In this document: piece after piece, positions 32,306 through 43,333 of the stretch
Position numbering within the stretch: position 1 is the first letter of the stretch
How the letters are laid out: every line of letters begins with the position of its first letter
Program-made: the position numbers and the translations under genes
The notes under the pieces: generated by a model
The model's input: only the letters and a program-made list of their open reading frames with translations
What the model was told of the DNA's origin: nothing
Databases searched by the model: none
Assembly (NCBI GenBank): GCA_903829815.1
Contig: CAIKRR010000045.1
Coordinates: forward strand, 1 to 64,000
DNA: 64,000 nucleotides
Direction of reading: 5' to 3'
Origin: an uncultured Pseudomonadota bacterium
GTDB taxonomy: Bacteria > Pseudomonadota > Gammaproteobacteria > Burkholderiales > SG8-39

Positions 32306-33817
32306 ATGTGTGGTGTCATTGGTATCGTCTCGAATTCCCCGATCAACCAGATGCTCTATGACGGCCTGCTGCTGTTGCAGCACCGTGGTCAGGACGCTGC
32401 TGGCATCGTGAGCGGCGATGGTGCGATGTTTCACATGCACAAAGGCAGCGGCATGGTGCGCGACGTGTTCCGGACCCGGGACATGCGTGCGCTGGCCGGG
32501 CGCATGGGGATTGCGCACTGCCGTTATCCAACAGCCGGGTCTGCGTTCGACAGTGCCGAGGCGCAGCCTTTTTACGTCAACTCGCCTTTCGGCGTCGTGC
32601 TCGGGCATAACGGCAACCTCACCAACGGCGAGCAGTTGAAAACCGAGATGATCGAGAACGATCTGCGGCATATCAACACGAACTCCGACTCCGAGATCCT
32701 GCTCAATGTGTTCGCGCATGAACTCGAACTCGCTGCACATGGGCACCGGGTCGATGCCGAGACCGTTTTTGCCGCAGTGACGCAGGTCCATCGGCGCTGC
32801 CGCGGGGCCTATGCGGTGGTGGCGATGATCGCCGGCTTCGGCATGGTTGCCTTTCGTGACCCCTTTGGCATCCGGCCGCTGGTGATCGGACGCAATTCCG
32901 AAGCGGGTTCGACCGAATACGTCGTCGCCTCCGAGAGTGTCGCGGTCGATGCCCTGGGCTATCAGTTGTGGCGCGACGTGCTGCCCGGCGAGGCGATCGT
33001 GGTCGAGGCTGATGCCACCTTTCATGCGCGGCAGTGCGCGGCTTCGCCGCGGCTGGCGCCCTGTCTCTTCGAGTATGTATACCTTGCGCGTCCCGATTCG
33101 GTGCTCGACGGGGTTCCGGTCTACGAGGCGCGGCTGAACATGGGGCGCGCGCTCGCCGATCGCATTCGTCGCTACCACCCCGACTTGCCGGTCGATGTGG
33201 TCATCCCGGTGCCTGATACCAGTCGTCCAAGTGCTCTCGAACTCGCACGCAGCCTCGATGTGAACTATCGTGAAGGTTTCGTGCGCAATCGGTATATCGG
33301 ACGCACCTTCATCATGCCGGGTCAGGCCGTGCGCAAGCGCTCGGTGCGTCAGAAGCTCTCGGCCATCGGGATCGAGTTTCGCGGCAAGAATGTGCTCATC
33401 GTCGATGACTCCATCGTCCGCGGCACCACCAGCCACGAAATTGTCCAGATGGCGCGCGAGGCAGGTGCCAACAAGGTCTACTTTGCCTCGGCGGCGCCTC
33501 CGGTGCGCTATCCCAATGTCTACGGCATCGACATGCCTACCCGAACCGAACTGCTTGCCACCGATCGCGACGAGCGCGAGATCGCGCGTGAGATCGGTGC
33601 CGACCTGGTGATCTACCAGGACCTCCAGGCACTCATCGATTCCATCCGCATGTGCAATCCTGCCCTCGACGAGTTCGAGACCTCGTGCTTCGATGGGCGC
33701 TATGTCACTGGCGATGTCACTGCCGACTATCTCGATCAGGTCGAGAACAGCCGCGATCGGCGTCGGGGTGAGTCGTACGCCGACAGCGAAGAGAGCGAGG
33801 ACACGGCGCCGGTCTGA
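32306..33817 (+). CDS. purF: Amidophosphoribosyltransferase
   Basis: MCGVIGIVSNSPINQMLYDGLLLLQHRGQDAAGI; VLIVDDSIVRGTTSHEIVQMAREAGA. Confidence 0.98.
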   Translation: MCGVIGIVSNSPINQMLYDGLLLLQHRGQDAAGIVSGDGAMFHMHKGSGMVRDVFRTRDMRALAGRMGIAHCRYPTAGSAFDSAEAQPFYVNSPFGVVLGHNGNLTNGEQLKTEMIENDLRHINTNSDSEILLNVFAHELELAAHGHRVDAETVFAAVTQVHRRCRGAYAVVAMIAGFGMVAFRDPFGIRPLVIGRNSEAGSTEYVVASESVAVDALGYQLWRDVLPGEAIVVEADATFHARQCAASPRLAPCLFEYVYLARPDSVLDGVPVYEARLNMGRALADRIRRYHPDLPVDVVIPVPDTSRPSALELARSLDVNYREGFVRNRYIGRTFIMPGQAVRKRSVRQKLSAIGIEFRGKNVLIVDDSIVRGTTSHEIVQMAREAGANKVYFASAAPPVRYPNVYGIDMPTRTELLATDRDEREIAREIGADLVIYQDLQALIDSIRMCNPALDEFETSCFDGRYVTGDVTADYLDQVENSRDRRRGESYADSEESEDTAPV

Positions 33818-33904
33818 CCCGACCGGGCAAGATCTTCGTCACGTATGTCATCAGGGCAGGCCAGTCCAGTCCCCGAAACCCTCTATCCACCGATCCAATA
33901 TCCC

Positions 33905-35116
33905 ATGACCGACAAACTCCCCACGCGCACCATCGACCTTACCGATACCGATATCGCGACGCGTGCTGTTCGTGCCGGGCAAGTGCGCAGCCAGTTTGGC
34001 GAACACGCCGAGGCCCTGTACCTGACTTCGAGCTTCGTTTTCGATTCGGCAGCCGAGGCGGCCGCCCGCTTCACCCAGGGTTCGCCGGGCAATGTCTATT
34101 CGCGCTTCACCAATCCGACCGTGAGCATGTTCGAGGAGCGCCTCGCCGCCCTCGAGGGTGGCGAGGCAGCGCTTGCAACAGCCTCGGGCATGTCGGCGAT
34201 CCTGAGCGTTGCCATGGCGACATTGAAGGCCGGCGACCACGTGGTGTGTTCATCCAGCGTGTTCGGCGCAACGATCCAGCTGTTCACCACGATTCTGGGG
34301 CGCTTTGGCATCCGCACGACCTATGTCGACGGTACCGGGCTCGAGGGCTGGGAGAAGGCTCTGGCCGAGGGGGCGCAACTGGTGTTTCTCGAGACCCCGT
34401 CCAACCCCCTGACCGATGTCTTCGACATCGCAGGCATCGCGCGTCTGGCGCATGCGGCCGGCGCCTTGCTGGCGGTGGACAATTGTTTCTGTTCGCCGGC
34501 GCTGCAGCGCCCGCTCGACTTCGGCGCCGATCTGGTGATCCACTCGGCGACCAAGTATCTCGATGGCCAGGGCCGTGTGCTGGGTGGGGCCGTGGTGGGG
34601 AGCAAAGCCCTCATTGCCGAGAAGCTCGTGCCGTTTCTGCGCACGGCAGGTCCGACCTTGTCCGCGTTCAACGCCTGGGTGCTCACCAAGGGCATGGAGA
34701 CGCTCGAGATCCGGATGCAGGCGCAGAGCGCACGTGCACTCGAACTCGCGCAGTGGCTCGAGTCGCATTCGGCCGTGGCACGGGTGTTTCATCCGGGGCT
34801 TGCCTCGCATCCCCAACACGCACTGGCGATGCGCCAGCAGCGTACCGGTGGTGCCATCGTGTCCTTCGAGGTGAAGGGCGGTCGCGAGGCGGCCTGGAGC
34901 GTGGTCGATGCCACGCGCCTGATTTCGATTACCGCCAATCTGGGCGATACCAAGACCACGATCACCCATCCGGCCACGACCACCCACGGGCGCATATCGC
35001 CCGAGGCGCGTGCACGCGCCGGGATAGGCGAGGGGCTGCTGCGCGTTGCGGTCGGGCTCGAATCCTTCGCCGACATCCAGCGCGACATCGCCCGCGGGCT
35101 CGATGCGTTGGTCTGA
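33905..35116 (+). CDS. metZ: O-succinylhomoserine sulfhydrylase
   Basis: TRAVRAGQVRSQFGEHAEALYLTSSFVFDSAAEAAARF...YSRFTNPTVSMFEERLAALEGGE...HSATKYLDGQGRVLGGAVVG. Confidence 0.93.
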   Translation: MTDKLPTRTIDLTDTDIATRAVRAGQVRSQFGEHAEALYLTSSFVFDSAAEAAARFTQGSPGNVYSRFTNPTVSMFEERLAALEGGEAALATASGMSAILSVAMATLKAGDHVVCSSSVFGATIQLFTTILGRFGIRTTYVDGTGLEGWEKALAEGAQLVFLETPSNPLTDVFDIAGIARLAHAAGALLAVDNCFCSPALQRPLDFGADLVIHSATKYLDGQGRVLGGAVVGSKALIAEKLVPFLRTAGPTLSAFNAWVLTKGMETLEIRMQAQSARALELAQWLESHSAVARVFHPGLASHPQHALAMRQQRTGGAIVSFEVKGGREAAWSVVDATRLISITANLGDTKTTITHPATTTHGRISPEARARAGIGEGLLRVAVGLESFADIQRDIARGLDALV

Positions 35117-35183
35117 TGCCCTGCATTGCCGCGCTGTCGAGCCGATCGCTCGCGTCGGCACCGGCTAGTCGAGTCAGCACCGG

Positions 35184-35987
35184 CTAGTCGAGCCAGATCT
35201 GACGGGGCCTCTGCCCGGGCTCGATTGCCAGATAACCGCCACGGGTTTCAGTCCAGTCGGGCAACACCCACCGCTCGCAGGCTCGAGCGTCGACGACGAG
35301 ATCATGGCGGGCGGGTCGATGGGTGTGACCGTGGATCATCGTGGACACGCCGCTGGCTCGAAATCGCGCGATCACCGTTACCCGACTCACATCACCGAGT
35401 GCGTGGGGTGCCCGCGCCTGATGGCTTGCACTGCGCTCGCGCAATCGACGGGCGATGCGTTGGCGCCACCGCAATGGCAGTGCAAGGAACACCGTGCGTG
35501 TCAGCCAGTGATGGGTGATGGCACGAAAGCGCTGATAGGCGCGATCGTCGGTGCAGAGCGTGTCTCCGTGCAGGAGCAGGACAGGGGCGCTTGTACGTGG
35601 TCCTGCGCTTGCCTCGAGGGCCGTCTGACCCGACCGGTCTGAGGCATCGGGCAGATCATCCATTTCAAGGCGCGTCTCGTCCTCGAGCAGGGTCCAGCCG
35701 GCGCGTTGCGCCGAGGCAGGGCCGCAGAGAAAGTCGCGGTTGCCACGCACAAAGGCGATTTTCACCCCCGTGCTGGCCAGATCGGCGAGTTCGCCCAGCA
35801 TCGACTCATTGAAGTCGTTGTCGAGGTCATCGTCACCGATCCAGACCTCGAACAGATCGCCCAGGATGTAGAGCGCAGAGGCTGCGCGCGCTGGTCCGCG
35901 CAGAAACCGGACGAAACGCTCGCTGATGCGTGGGCATGCTGGTGCCAGATGCAGATCCGAAATCAGCAGGACCACGCCCGTATTCAT
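35184..35987 (-). CDS. lpxH: UDP-2,3-diacylglucosamine diphosphatase
   Basis: VVLLISDLHLAPACPRI...LYILGDLFEVWIGDDD...VRGNRDFL...LLHGDTLCTDDRAYQRFR...MIHGHTHRPARHDL. Confidence 0.95.
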   Translation of the reverse strand: MNTGVVLLISDLHLAPACPRISERFVRFLRGPARAASALYILGDLFEVWIGDDDLDNDFNESMLGELADLASTGVKIAFVRGNRDFLCGPASAQRAGWTLLEDETRLEMDDLPDASDRSGQTALEASAGPRTSAPVLLLHGDTLCTDDRAYQRFRAITHHWLTRTVFLALPLRWRQRIARRLRERSASHQARAPHALGDVSRVTVIARFRASGVSTMIHGHTHRPARHDLVVDARACERWVLPDWTETRGGYLAIEPGQRPRQIWLD

Positions 35988-36020
35988 CGGCCTCTGAGCC
36001 TGACTGCGCTCATGCCTTGG

Positions 36021-36512
36021 TCAGACCGCCTCGGCGCGCACAATCGTCACCGCTTCGACCGGCACATCCTGGTTGAAGCCGCGACTGGTGGTGGCAACCT
36101 TGCCGATCTTGTCGACCACGTCCTGACCGGCCACTACACGACCAAACACGCAGTAGCCCCAGCCATCCGGGGTTTGCGATCGGTGGTTCAGGAAGTCGTT
36201 GTCGGCCGTATTGATGAAGAACTGGGCGCTTGCCGAATGCGGGTCCGAGGTGCGTGCCATCGCAATCGAATAGTGCGCGTTGACAAGGCCGTTGCTGGCT
36301 TCGTTCTTCACCGGGGCCTGCGTCGGCTTTTGCTTCATGGCGGCATCGAACCCGCCGCCCTGGATCATGAATCGGTCGATGACGCGATGGAAGATCGTTC
36401 CGTCGTAGTGACCTGCACTCACGTAGGCGAGGAAGTTGGCGACGGTGTCGGGCGCACGCTCGGCGTCCAGTTCGATCGAAATGGTGCCCAGGCTGGTTTC
36501 AAGATTGACCAC
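36021..36512 (-). CDS. ppiB: Peptidyl-prolyl cis-trans isomerase, cytoplasmic cyclophilin
   Basis: [64 protein letters not shown]; no secretion signal. Start approximate (ORF open to 36635; GTG 36512 used). Confidence 0.9.
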   Translation of the reverse strand: MVNLETSLGTISIELDAERAPDTVANFLAYVSAGHYDGTIFHRVIDRFMIQGGGFDAAMKQKPTQAPVKNEASNGLVNAHYSIAMARTSDPHSASAQFFINTADNDFLNHRSQTPDGWGYCVFGRVVAGQDVVDKIGKVATTSRGFNQDVPVEAVTIVRAEAV

Positions 36513-36573
36513 GATGATGTCCTTCGGATTGAAAGGTGTTTGTGGGGAGAAAGGGGGGCTTGGCGCGTCGGGT

Positions 36574-37209
36574 TCAGCGTGACTCGCCACCGGTGACGAC
36601 AACCGATTGCAGCGTGACCGGGGTGGCCGGCACATCGCTGTAAGGGCCCGCCCGGGTGGTCGGTACGCCCGCGATCACGTCGACCACGTCCATGCCCTTG
36701 ATCACGCGGGCGAAGACGGCATAGCCCGGACGTTGCGGCCCGGCGCGGTTCAATGACGGACTGTTGTCGGCCAGATTGATATAGAACTGGGATGTTGCCG
36801 AGTCCGGATCGTTGGTGCGTGCCATCGCGAGGGTGCCACGCTCGTTGGACACACCGTTGCCGGCTTCATTGCTGATGGGGGCTCGGGTCGGTTTCTGGTT
36901 CATCCGTGCATCGAAGCCGCCGCCCTGGACAACGAAGCCGGGAATCACCCGATGGAAAATCGTGTTGCTGTAGTGGCCCTCGCGCGCGTAGACGATGAAG
37001 TTGGCAACGCTCTTGGGTGCCTTGTCGGCGAGCAGCTCGATGACGATGACCCCCTTGCTGGTCTTCAGTTCTGCCGTGGGGTTGTCGGCTGCCACCACGG
37101 GCAGGGGCCCCAGGGCGAGAAGCGCCGTTGCAAGCAGGGCGCCCAGAACGGGACGGCGCACGCCCTGAGGGCGGGTTGCGCTGCGACGCGTGCGTGTGGT
37201 GAGTGTCAT
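36574..37209 (-). CDS. ppiA: Peptidyl-prolyl cis-trans isomerase, exported cyclophilin
   Basis: N-terminal signal sequence ([18 protein letters not shown]) then [66 protein letters not shown]. Confidence 0.9.
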   Translation of the reverse strand: MTLTTRTRRSATRPQGVRRPVLGALLATALLALGPLPVVAADNPTAELKTSKGVIVIELLADKAPKSVANFIVYAREGHYSNTIFHRVIPGFVVQGGGFDARMNQKPTRAPISNEAGNGVSNERGTLAMARTNDPDSATSQFYINLADNSPSLNRAGPQRPGYAVFARVIKGMDVVDVIAGVPTTRAGPYSDVPATPVTLQSVVVTGGESR

Positions 37210-37877
37210 CGTGGTGTCTCCGCTGGAGGGTTGTCTGCGGCGCGGGCAGAGGCCCTGGTCGCAGGGGTGGGCAATTCGCGCAGCTTGAGCAGGATGCGCG
37301 CGGCGAGTCGGTTGGCGGGGTCGAGCATGGATAGTCGCTGGTAGGCATCGGTTGCCAGACGCAGGTGCAGATCGGCCAGGTTCGACAGGGCGACGGCGTT
37401 GCGGGGGTTTGCGCGCAGGGCCTGCTCGAGGGCCTCGCGTGCCCGATCAAGAGCACCGGCGCGTGCGTGCAGGACGCCCAGATTGTTCAGTGGCTGGTCC
37501 AGTTCGGGATGCGCATTGGTGAGGGCCTCGAGCGTAGCAATGGCTTCATCCAGTCGTCCCATATCGGCCAGCGCAAGCCCACGCATGAACGGACCCGCCG
37601 TATCTTCGGGGTGGCTGGTGATCCACGCATTGGCAGCACTGAGCGCCTCGTCTGTTCGTCCCTCTCGGCGCAAGCGATCGATGGCACGGATCCCCGCCGG
37701 CAGCGACTGGATCGCCGCTGTGGCCGCATCGGGTGCGGTATAGGGCGTCGGTATGGCAGGCGACTGGGCTTGCACGGTGTTGATGCTCACTGCGAGCACC
37801 AGCAGAAGTGCGTGCGTCACTCGACGCACACGCGGGTCGGGGCAAGGGCTGGCCTGTGAACGGTTCTGGGATAACAT
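37206..37877 (-). CDS. TPR-repeat exported protein
   Basis: Signal-like N-terminus ([16 protein letters not shown]); TPR pattern ([70 protein letters not shown]). Confidence 0.85.
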   Translation of the reverse strand: MLSQNRSQASPCPDPRVRRVTHALLLVLAVSINTVQAQSPAIPTPYTAPDAATAAIQSLPAGIRAIDRLRREGRTDEALSAANAWITSHPEDTAGPFMRGLALADMGRLDEAIATLEALTNAHPELDQPLNNLGVLHARAGALDRAREALEQALRANPRNAVALSNLADLHLRLATDAYQRLSMLDPANRLAARILLKLRELPTPATRASARAADNPPAETPR

Positions 37878-37950
37878 GGCGGGTCTTGTGCGCGACAGCT
37901 GCTCGAAGAGCGGCGAGCGTCGCCCGGATACCGATTCTAGCCGATACCCA

Positions 37951-39321
37951 ATGCTCGAGATCTACAACACCCTGAGCCGCCGAAAGGAAACCTTTCGCCC
38001 GATCGAACCTGGTCACGTGCGCATGTATGTCTGCGGCATGACGGTCTACGATTATTGCCATCTCGGGCATGCCCGGGTGATGGTCGTCTTTGACCTGGTG
38101 CAACGATGGCTGCGCGTCAGTGGCTACCGGCTCACCTACGTGCGCAACATTACCGATATCGATGACAAGATCATCCGGCGTGCGGTGGAAAATGGGGAAA
38201 CCATCGGCGCACTGACCGAGCGTTTCATCGGGTTCATGGACGAGGATGCTGCCCGTCTGGGTGTGCAAAAACCCGACCACGAGCCTCGTGCAACCCGCTA
38301 TCTGCCGCAGATGCTCTCGATGATCGGCACGCTCGAGGAGCGGGGGCTGGCCTATCGCGCTGCCGGTGGCGACGTCAATTTCGCGGTGCGTAAATTTCCA
38401 GGCTACGGGCGGCTGTCAGGCAAGTCTGTCGAAGATCTGCGCGCCGGTGAGCGTGTCGAGGTCGATGCGACCAAGCAGGATCCCCTCGACTTCGTGCTCT
38501 GGAAGCATGCACGCGACGGCGAGCCGGCCTGGCCGTCCGATTTCGGTCCGGGGCGACCCGGCTGGCATATCGAGTGCTCGGCGATGTCCTGTGATCTGCT
38601 CGGTACGCATTTCGATATCCATGGTGGTGGTGCCGACCTGCAGTTTCCGCACCACGAGAACGAGATTGCGCAATCCGAGGGCGCAAGCGGTGCGGCCTTC
38701 GTCAATGTCTGGATGCACAACGGCTTTGTCCGTATCGATGACGAAAAGATGTCCAAGTCACTGGGCAACTTCTTCACCATCCGAGAGGTGCTCGGCCGCT
38801 ACGATGCCGAAGTGGTTCGGTTCTTCATCCTGCGCGCCCACTACCGCAGTCCGCTGAATTATTCCGATCAGCATCTGGATGATGCGCGTCAGGCACTGAG
38901 CCGGCTCTACACGGCGCTGCGCGCAGACAGCCCCGGCACTTCGCCTGTCATCGACTGGCAGGTGCCCGAGGCCGTGGCGTTCCGTGCCGCACTCGATGAT
39001 GACTTCAATACGCCGGTGGCTATTGCCGCGCTGTTCGATCTGGCCGCTCGCGTCAACCGCGGCGAGTCGGCACTGGTGCCGACGCTCGCTGCGCTGGGTC
39101 GCCTGATCGGTCTGCTCGAACGTGATCCCGATGCTTTCCTGCAAGCCGGGCCCGCCGCTCACGGCATGGACGAGGCGGCGATTGCCGCACGTATCGAGGC
39201 GCGTGCCGAGGCCAAGCGGGCACGCGATTTCTCGCGCGCCGACGCCTTGCGCGACGAACTCAAGGCAGCCGGCGTGATCCTCGAGGATTCAGCCGCAGGG
39301 ACGACCTGGCGGCGCGCCTGA
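37951..39321 (+). CDS. cysS: Cysteinyl-tRNA synthetase
   Basis: [69 protein letters not shown]. Confidence 0.97.
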   Translation: MLEIYNTLSRRKETFRPIEPGHVRMYVCGMTVYDYCHLGHARVMVVFDLVQRWLRVSGYRLTYVRNITDIDDKIIRRAVENGETIGALTERFIGFMDEDAARLGVQKPDHEPRATRYLPQMLSMIGTLEERGLAYRAAGGDVNFAVRKFPGYGRLSGKSVEDLRAGERVEVDATKQDPLDFVLWKHARDGEPAWPSDFGPGRPGWHIECSAMSCDLLGTHFDIHGGGADLQFPHHENEIAQSEGASGAAFVNVWMHNGFVRIDDEKMSKSLGNFFTIREVLGRYDAEVVRFFILRAHYRSPLNYSDQHLDDARQALSRLYTALRADSPGTSPVIDWQVPEAVAFRAALDDDFNTPVAIAALFDLAARVNRGESALVPTLAALGRLIGLLERDPDAFLQAGPAAHGMDEAAIAARIEARAEAKRARDFSRADALRDELKAAGVILEDSAAGTTWRRA

Positions 39322-39366
39322 GTCAGACCCTGTGGCCCGGGGTTCGCATGGCCCCGGGTGTGTCGA

Positions 39367-40491
39367 TCAACCCGCGAAGAAGGTACGTACCCGATCGACC
39401 CAGGACTTCGATCGTGGGTTGTGCTGCTCACCGCCCTTGGTGGTCAGTGCCTCGAATTCGCGCAGCAGTTCGCGCTGCCGATCGGTGAGGTTGATCGGGG
39501 TTTCGATCACCACATGGCAGAAGAGGTCGCCTGGCTGTGCCGCGCGCAGCCCCTTGATGCCCTTGCCGCGCAGGCGGAAGGTCTTGCCGCTTTGCGTCTC
39601 GGCCGGGATGCGGATCTGGGCCGAGCCGTCGAGTGTTGGCAATTCAATCTCGCCGCCGAGCGCTGCGATGGTGAAGCTTACCGGCATCTCGCAGTGGAGG
39701 TCATTGCCCTCTCGCTGGAAGACCGCATGCTCCTTCACCTTCATTTGTACGTAGAGGTCACCTGGCGGGCCCCCGTTGACGCCCGGTTCGCCCTCGCCGG
39801 TGAGCCGGATGCGGTCGCCTTCGTCGACGCCGGCTGGAATCTTTACCGAGAGCGTCTTCTGGGTCTTGAGCCGACCCGCGCCATGGCAGGCGGTGCATGG
39901 GTCGGCATTGACCTTGCCACCACCGTGGCAGGCCGGACAGGTCTGCTGGATCGAGAAGAAGCCTTGAGAAACACGTACCTGTCCTGCACCGTTGCAGGTG
40001 GGGCAGGTCTTGGGCTGAGTACCCGGCTTGGCACCGCTGCCGTGGCAGGCAGTGCACGATTCGGTGGACGGAATCCGGATCTTGGTTTCGGTGCCGCGCG
40101 CCGCCTGCTCGAGGGTGATTTCCATGTCGTAGCGCAGATCGGCACCACGGTAGACCCCCGAGCGACCGCCACCCCGATTGCCGCCACCAAAGATGTCGCC
40201 GAATATGTCGCCGAACGCGTCGGAGAAGCTGCCAAAGCCAGCCCCGGCCCCTGCTGCCTGCTGCTGATCGACGCCTGCGTGTCCGAATCGGTCGTAGGCC
40301 GCGCGCTTGCCCGAGTCGGTGAGGATCTCGTAGGCTTCCTTCACCTCCTTGAACTTCCCCTCGGCCGACTTGTCATCCGGATTGCGGTCGGGGTGGAACT
40401 TCATGGCCAGCTTTCGATAGGACTTCTTGATCGCGTCCTCATCGGCCTCACGCGGCACGCCCAGCACTTCGTAGTAGTCACGCTTTGCCAT
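39367..40491 (-). CDS. dnaJ: Chaperone DnaJ
   Basis: [40 protein letters not shown]; four CxxCxGxG-type zinc motifs. Confidence 0.98.
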   Translation of the reverse strand: MAKRDYYEVLGVPREADEDAIKKSYRKLAMKFHPDRNPDDKSAEGKFKEVKEAYEILTDSGKRAAYDRFGHAGVDQQQAAGAGAGFGSFSDAFGDIFGDIFGGGNRGGGRSGVYRGADLRYDMEITLEQAARGTETKIRIPSTESCTACHGSGAKPGTQPKTCPTCNGAGQVRVSQGFFSIQQTCPACHGGGKVNADPCTACHGAGRLKTQKTLSVKIPAGVDEGDRIRLTGEGEPGVNGGPPGDLYVQMKVKEHAVFQREGNDLHCEMPVSFTIAALGGEIELPTLDGSAQIRIPAETQSGKTFRLRGKGIKGLRAAQPGDLFCHVVIETPINLTDRQRELLREFEALTTKGGEQHNPRSKSWVDRVRTFFAG

Positions 40492-40543
40492 GTTGCTCAT
40501 TCGATCAGTCCGGCCAGAGGCATGAGCCCCGCACCGGAGAGTG

Positions 40544-40575
40544 AAAAAAGGCCGGGAGTGCTGCCTCTCCCGGCC
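40544..40575 (-). terminator. Intrinsic terminator between dnaK and dnaJ
   Basis: Minus strand GGCCGGGAG-aggcagca-CTCCCGGCC-TTTTTT: 9-bp perfect stem plus U tract. Confidence 0.88.
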
Positions 40576-40601
40576 TGCCTCGAGCGTCAGTCGATCAAGG
40601 C

Positions 40602-42536
40602 TTACTTGCGATCCTTGACCTCGGTGAACTCGGCATCAACGACATTGTCGTCGTCCTTGCCGCGCGCGGCCCCTTCACCAGGTCCACCTGCTCCAGCCGC
40701 CGCGCCTGCAGCGGCTTGCTGCTCGGCCTGCAAGACTTCTCCCAGCTTCTGCGCCGCCTGAGAGAGTGCCTGACTCTGGGCTTCCATGCGATCCTTGTCC
40801 TCGGTCTTGACCGCTTCGTCGGCTTCCTTCAGCGCCGCCTCGATGCTTGCCTTGTCCTCTGCCGAGAGCTTGTCGCCGTGGTCGGCCAGTGACTTTCGAA
40901 CCGAATGGGCCAGGCCATCGAGCTGGTTGCGTGCCGTGATGAGCTCGAGCTTGCGGTGATCTTCTGCCGCGTTCAGTTCGGCGTCCTTCACCATGCGCTG
41001 GACCTCTTCTTCCGACAGTCCCGAGTTGGCCTTGATGGTGATCTTGGATTCCTTCCCGGTCGTCTTGTCACGCGCCGAGACATGCAGTATGCCGTTGGCA
41101 TCGATGTCGAAGCCTACTTCGATCTGCGGTGTTCCGCGCGGTGCTGCCTGGATGCCTTCGAGATTGAACTGACCCAGGCTCTTGTTGCCAGCCGACATCT
41201 CGCGCTCCCCCTGCAGCACGTGGATGGTCACTGCATTCTGGTTGTCATCGGCGGTCGAGAACACCTGCTTCGCGTTGGTGGGGATGGTCGTGTTCTTCTG
41301 GATCAGCTTGGTCATGACGCCACCCAGCGTCTCGATGCCCAGCGACAGCGGGGTCACGTCGAGCAGCAGCACATCCTTGCGCTCGCCCGATAGCACCGAG
41401 CCCTGGATGGCAGCGCCAACGGCGACGGCTTCATCGGGGTTGACGTCCTTGCGCGGCTCGCGACCGAAGATCTCCTTCACCTTTTCCTGAACCTTGGGCA
41501 TGCGCGTCATGCCGCCCACCAGGATCACGTCAGAGATGTCCGAGAGTTTGACCCCAGCATCCTTGATCGCTGTCTTGCAGGGGTCGACAGTCTTTTGCAC
41601 CAACTCGTCGACCAGCGCCTCGAGCTTGGCGCGCGAGAGCTTGACCGACATGTGCTTGGGGCCGCTCGCATCGGCTGTGATGTAGGGCAGGTTCACCTCG
41701 GTCTGCTGTGACGAGGACAGCTCGATCTTGGCTTTTTCGGCCGCTTCCTTGAGGCGCTGCAGTGCGAGTACATCCTTGCGCAGGTCGATGCCCTGCTCGC
41801 GGCGGAACTCGTCGCACAGGAAATCCATGATGCGCTGGTCGAAGTCTTCGCCGCCCAGGAAGGTGTCGCCATTGGTCGAGAGGACCTCGAACTGCTTTTC
41901 GCCGTCGACATCAGCAATCTCGATGATCGAGACGTCGAAGGTGCCGCCGCCCAGGTCATAGACGGCAATCTTGCGATCGCCGCCCTGCTTGTCCAGGCCG
42001 AAAGCCAGTGCTGCCGCCGTCGGCTCGTTGATGATGCGCTTCACTTCCAGGCCGGCGATGCGGCCAGCGTCCTTGGTGGCCTGGCGCTGGCTGTCGTTGA
42101 AGTAGGCCGGCACCGTGATGACCGCTTCAGTCACCGGTTCGCCCAGGTAGTCCTCGGCGGTCTTCTTCATCTTGCGCAGCACCTCGGCCGATACCTGCTG
42201 GGGTGCCGTTCCCTTGCCACGAGCCTCTACCCAGGCGTCGCCGTTGTCGTGCTTGACGATCCGATAGGGCATCAGGTTGATGTCCTTTTGCACTTCCTTT
42301 TCGTCAAACCGGCGCCCGATCAGGCGCTTGACCGCATAGAGCGTATTGGTCGGATTGGTCACTGCCTGTCGTTTGGCCGGGGCGCCGACCAGAATTTCAC
42401 CGTCTTCCTGGTAGGCGACGATGGATGGGGTGGTGCGTGCGCCTTCGGCGTTCTCGATGACCTTGGGCTGCCCGCCCTCCATGATGGCGACGCAGGAGTT
42501 GGTGGTGCCCAGGTCAATGCCGATGATCTTTGCCAT
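40602..42536 (-). CDS. dnaK: Chaperone DnaK
   Basis: [70 protein letters not shown]. Confidence 0.99.
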   Translation of the reverse strand: MAKIIGIDLGTTNSCVAIMEGGQPKVIENAEGARTTPSIVAYQEDGEILVGAPAKRQAVTNPTNTLYAVKRLIGRRFDEKEVQKDINLMPYRIVKHDNGDAWVEARGKGTAPQQVSAEVLRKMKKTAEDYLGEPVTEAVITVPAYFNDSQRQATKDAGRIAGLEVKRIINEPTAAALAFGLDKQGGDRKIAVYDLGGGTFDVSIIEIADVDGEKQFEVLSTNGDTFLGGEDFDQRIMDFLCDEFRREQGIDLRKDVLALQRLKEAAEKAKIELSSSQQTEVNLPYITADASGPKHMSVKLSRAKLEALVDELVQKTVDPCKTAIKDAGVKLSDISDVILVGGMTRMPKVQEKVKEIFGREPRKDVNPDEAVAVGAAIQGSVLSGERKDVLLLDVTPLSLGIETLGGVMTKLIQKNTTIPTNAKQVFSTADDNQNAVTIHVLQGEREMSAGNKSLGQFNLEGIQAAPRGTPQIEVGFDIDANGILHVSARDKTTGKESKITIKANSGLSEEEVQRMVKDAELNAAEDHRKLELITARNQLDGLAHSVRKSLADHGDKLSAEDKASIEAALKEADEAVKTEDKDRMEAQSQALSQAAQKLGEVLQAEQQAAAGAAAGAGGPGEGAARGKDDDNVVDAEFTEVKDRK

Positions 42537-42589
42537 GATGATGTGTCCTTGGTATTCGGTGATGCGGTTGTATGCTGCGATGTCAGGCA

Positions 42590-42616
42590 GGTGGGGGCGC
42601 TGATGGCCGATTCAAG
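42590..42616 (-). promoter_or_regulatory. Candidate sigma32 (RpoH) promoter upstream of dnaK
   Basis: Minus strand: CTTGAAT - 12 nt (cggccatcagcg) - CCCCCACC. Confidence 0.65.
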
Positions 42617-42677
42617 CGCTGCGGCCACGGTGTGCGTCTAACTTGCACGCAAATGGCCGACCTGCGCCTGACCCCCG

Positions 42678-43235
42678 TCAGTCGGGCTTGCGGGCGACGG
42701 TCACCAGGGCCGGCCGCAGCGTCCGCTCTGCGATCAGATAGCCCTTCTGGAGTACGCCAACGACGGTGTTCGGTTCCTGCTCGGAGGGGATGGCACTGAT
42801 CGCCTGGTGCCGGTTCGGATCAAAGCGTTCGCCTGCCGGATCGATCTCGCGCACGCCCCCCTTTTCGAAGGCTGCCTTGAGCTGGCGCAGTGTGAGTTCG
42901 ACGCCTGCGCGCATGGCCTCGGCACCGGTCTCGGTGCTGACCAACGCCGCTTCGAGGCTGTCCTTGACAGCGATCAACTCCGCGGCAAAGCTCTCGACCG
43001 CAAATTTGTGCGCCTTGGAGATTTCGTCCTGTGAGCGGCGGCGGATGTTTTCGCCCTCGGCCCGCGCGCGCAGGAACGCATCGTAGTGCTCGGACGCCCG
43101 CGCCTCGGCAGCCACCAGACGCTCTTCCAGTGTGGATGCGGCGGCGGGTGCCTGATCGCTGGCACCGGCTTTCCGCCCAGCGTCTGTGCCGGTCGTTTCT
43201 CCGGCCTGATCGGTGTTGCTCGAATTCTGGTCCAT
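42678..43235 (-). CDS. grpE: Nucleotide exchange factor GrpE
   Basis: [10 protein letters not shown]...[44 protein letters not shown]...[26 protein letters not shown]. Confidence 0.95.
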   Translation of the reverse strand: MDQNSSNTDQAGETTGTDAGRKAGASDQAPAAASTLEERLVAAEARASEHYDAFLRARAEGENIRRRSQDEISKAHKFAVESFAAELIAVKDSLEAALVSTETGAEAMRAGVELTLRQLKAAFEKGGVREIDPAGERFDPNRHQAISAIPSEQEPNTVVGVLQKGYLIAERTLRPALVTVARKPD

Positions 43236-43264
43236 GTGTCTGAAACTCCGTGAATACGCACCCC

Positions 43265-43293
43265 AGAGTGGGGGCAATCCGCGCGGTTTCAAG
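43265..43293 (-). promoter_or_regulatory. Candidate sigma32 (RpoH) promoter upstream of grpE
   Basis: Minus strand: CTTGAAA - 12/13 nt (ccgcgcggattg(c)) - CCCCACTCT. Confidence 0.75.
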
Positions 43294-43333
43294 TCCCCTT
43301 GAGAAAATTTCGTGCGTCGGCCTGCTGCAAGAC

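Noticed and set aside
33818-33904. SAM/SAH-type riboswitch upstream of metZ
   Set aside because: The gap is under 90 nt and I could not find a conserved aptamer core or stem pairing.
39358-40761. 467-aa plus-strand ORF opposite dnaJ
   Set aside because: Antisense frame across dnaJ and the dnaK terminator; dnaJ is unambiguous on the minus strand.
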